Positions 61,422 through 64,000 of a DNA stretch of 64,000 bases are shown here, in pieces. The DNA comes from Paraniabella defluvii (GTDB taxonomy: Bacteria > Bacteroidota > Bacteroidia > Chitinophagales > Chitinophagaceae), in NCBI GenBank assembly GCA_019316985.1, contig CP079215.1, positions 5,332,001 through 5,396,000 on the forward strand, read 5' to 3'. The translations under genes were made by a program, and so were the position numbers. Below the pieces are notes generated by a model. The model ran no database searches, was not told the DNA's origin, and saw only the letters and a list, made by a program, of their open reading frames with translations. Within the stretch, counting starts at the first letter, position 1. Every line of letters begins with the position of its first letter.

Positions 61422-64000
61422 TTAGAATGACGCTGATACTTTTAGTGAAACATTCCTGCTGAACGGATAGTCAATACCCCGTTCATTTAAAGTTGTAGCC
61501 CATCTGAATATATCATTGGCATATAAAGTAATACCCAGGCTTTGTGCTCTCAATTTTTTAATCCATGGGCTATACTGCTGCATAAACTGCCAGCCAAGGC
61601 TGATGGACTCACCTATCAATACATCATCGTCCTGCAGAAATCTTGATGATGCAGGCGAAGTGGATGTAGATGATATGGATTTGAACTGGGAGATATCACC
61701 GGGATTCTTCCAGCGCTCATATAATGCACGCTTATCCTGGTTTTCTTTTAAACCTTCTATGGATATGTTCTCTACCTTTTCAAATAAAACTGTGTTGAAA
61801 AGATCTCCGCCGTAACGGTAGCGTAAGGCGATACTCGCAACCAGCCCCTTGTAGCTTACCGAGTTATTGATGACTCCTTCAACCGCGGGTCTTGAGTTCC
61901 CTACCCGCACAATATCATCCGTACTGTAGTCAAATGTTTGCTGGCCGTTTACCTTTAAGAAAATTTCTTTCCCGGTAGCAGGATCAATACCAAGCGAGCG
62001 CACGGCCCAGATATCGTCGGGGCTGTAGCCATCTTTATATCTGATCAGAGATTTATCATCGAGCAGGTTTTTGTTTACTCCCGCAAGTGCGGCGCCGAAA
62101 TGATCATACCTCGATTTCAAAGCAGCGCCATTGACGCCTATATTCCAGATAAACCTGTCCCTGGGGCGGTATATTACAGCATAACGGGCGCTAAACTCAA
62201 TTCCTTTTGTATTCAGCATTCCGGCGTTCATCCCGTACCCGTAAAGGCCGGTGGATGCAGGCAGGTCCAAAACCACTATCAGGGGATCTGTATTTTTATC
62301 ATAGAAGTTGATGTAACCTGTAAGACGGTTGCCTAATACAGTGTAATCAATTGAAAGGTTTTTGGTAAGGGTTTTTGCCATTCCAGCTCATTATTTCCCA
62401 AAGTGGTAAGGCTCATTCCTTGTCCGAAATAGTTTACCGTTTGCTCAAATGTGTAAGTAGAAGTTGATGAAGTAGAGCCTATATTCTGGTTACCCGTATA
62501 CCCGATGCTGCCTTTTAGCCTCAGTAAATTAATCCATGCAGCTTTCGATAACACCTTTTATGCAAGTTCCACCCCAGGCCAACTGACCAGAAAGGCGTAT
62601 ACTTACGTGCAGAGCCAAAAGCGGTGGAGCCGTCTACCCTTCCGGTCAGGTCAGCAAAATAAGTGTCGTCAAAGAGTAGTTGACGGACAGCAAAAGGTTA
62701 TTTCGCCTTGCTATCGAATTTGCATATCCCGGTCTGGAATTCTCAGGGTAGCCAAATGAAAATATCGGGTTACCATTACTTCCTGCCGGAAAACCAACAG
62801 CTACATAATTTTCCCTGTTATTATCCCGGTGTTCCAGTTCTCCCTGCAGGTTAATATTGATCCGGTTACGTTCAATAAGCTTGGCATATGCCGCCTGTAC
62901 ATTGAGCTGGAAACTGTTAGATGCCGTATTACTTCTGGAATATTGCCCTTTTTAAACAGATCCACTTCATCAAAACGGGTTAACTCGGGGGTGCAAATGC
63001 TTTGGTTGATGCATTATTTTTAATAACATTCGCACTGGCTGAAAAACGCCATTCCTTCCCGGAGTGTAGATCAAACTCAGTTGATTCTGTATCTGGTGTC
63101 CGATGGTGTTATTAATATTATTAAACTGGGCATCATACAATGGGTTATAAACGTTGTAGCTGCCCAGCGTGGTATTCATCGACTGCTCCAGGTACTTGGG
63201 AATGCTACCATCATCGTTATATTTTCTGTAGTACGGATTAGCCCGGGAGTATAAAGAGAATGACCCGTAGGGAGATTCGTTGGCGTTACTCCCGCTTAAA
63301 TTGAACCTGTTTACAAAGCTAAATTTATCTATCCGGTAAGTCACATCAATATTAGCTCCATAAGTATTCCTGCCCGAACCTTTCATTATTCCGGGAACAT
63401 CCGGTAATTACCTCCAAGAGAGAACATAAATTCTTTACTTCCCCGCTAACCTGCAGTGAGTGTCCGTTAGTTACAGCGGTTCTCAGGGGCTCGTTCATCC
63501 AATAAGTATTAACACCCCGCTGTACCTCCTTTAATTTATTATCGTATAACTGGTTTAAAGCAAGTTGCTGTTCGGGTAATGTGTTGGTATAAAGTGTATA
63601 CCTGCCGGCTAGTCTTTCAAATTCAAGCTTCTCAGCTGCATTCATCAGGTTATAATCACTAAGATCCGGCATCTGAACCATAAAATCAGCGTTATAGCTT
63701 ACTCTCAATTCTCCGGGTTTAGGTTTTACCGTTTCCACTACTACCACACCGTTTGCGGCCTTTGCACCGTATATAGCAGTTGACGCGGCATCTTTTAATA
63801 AGGTTACCGATTCTATACGGTTAATATCAAGGTCGGTGATCCGTTGAAGCGTGGTGGGAAATCCATCCAGAATAAATAGCGGCTGATTAGGATCTTCTGC
63901 AAATTCGTCGTTCAGAGTAGCCGCAGCTAAACTGGTTTTACCACGTAGTTCAATGGTAGGCAGTGCATTGGGGTTAGAACCCTGTAAATTGTTCTCCAGT
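61422..64000 (-). CDS. SusC/RagA family TonB-dependent transporter, N-terminus outside window
   Basis: About 860 residues of the plug and barrel are visible; the signal peptide and carboxypeptidase-like domain lie beyond 64000. The plug has PTIELRGKTSLAAA, PLFILDGFPTTLQRI, DLDINRIESVTLLKDAAS and TAIYGAKAANGVVVVE; the barrel ends RNVSLKVSASF. At least four base losses occur, near 63370, 63010, 62570 and 62370. It is the first gene in the window of a group SusC, SusD, DUF4843, PKD-like, TlpA-like, thioredoxin and aspartyl protease, whose cargo may be a peptide or disulfide-containing molecule. Confidence 0.93.

Noticed and set aside
1-64000. CRISPR arrays, tRNA or rRNA genes, insertion sequences, prophage genes
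   Set aside because: I looked for regular repeats, transposase motifs and conserved RNA genes by eye and saw none.

Overview
The window looks like a chromosome segment from a Bacteroidota soil or plant-type genome, most likely Chitinophagaceae. The grounds are three SusC/SusD outer-membrane uptake pairs, a propeller-type sensor kinase with an AraC-output regulator, PKD-like and DUF4843 lipoproteins, DUF5777, Bacteroidota-type promoters (TTTG-N21-TAnnTTTG) and lipobox proteins. No rRNA, tRNA, CRISPR array, insertion sequence or phage gene was seen.

A technical point governs the whole annotation. Nearly every gene longer than about 700 bp is broken by frameshifts, and each one I resolved base by base is a single missing base, usually in a short A, T or G run. 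This pattern fits sequencing or assembly deletions rather than gene decay. I therefore report whole genes spanning the shifts. Internal coordinates of the shifts are approximate.

Layout. (1) 1-1437: tail of a DUF72 protein and a two-domain VOC protein. (2) 18049 down to 1491, minus strand: a twelve-gene uptake and catabolism operon: SusC, SusD, ACS-type MFS permease, FAD oxidoreductase, Tat-exported EEP phosphoesterase, secreted metallophosphoesterase, RbtT-type polyol permease, YoaD-like 2-hydroxyacid dehydrogenase, LsrK/YoaC-like kinase, D-ribulokinase-like FGGY kinase, histidine phosphatase and lipoprotein GDPD. A DeoR/GlpR-family regulator is divergent (18466-19232). My hypothesis is capture of a polyol-containing phosphodiester (for example a teichoic-acid fragment or glycerophospho-polyol), dephosphorylation outside the cytoplasm, import of the polyol or sugar acid, oxidation and phosphorylation. 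(3) 19544-24648: a secreted protein, an NmrA-like protein with two tandem Crp-family proteins, two single-domain response regulators and a small protein. (4) 24954-30173: an ECF sigma factor with a probable anti-sigma/beta-barrel protein, then cytochrome c, OB-fold, YceI, DUF5777 and COG4315 proteins. (5) 30360-36748: a split propeller-kinase/AraC two-component system followed by a Gfo/Idh/MocA oxidoreductase and a DUF1080 protein. (6) 43639 down to about 36750: a five-gene signalling operon with two sensor kinases, a receiver, CheR and CheB. (7) 43867-47111: DUF2383 protein, heparinase II/III-family protein, Lys/Ala-rich protein. (8) 47666-53595: SusC, SusD and a second EEP phosphoesterase. 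(9) 64000 down to 53784: SusC (cut by the window end), SusD, DUF4843, PKD-like lipoprotein, TlpA-like and second thioredoxin-fold proteins, and an aspartyl protease with two DTGA motifs.
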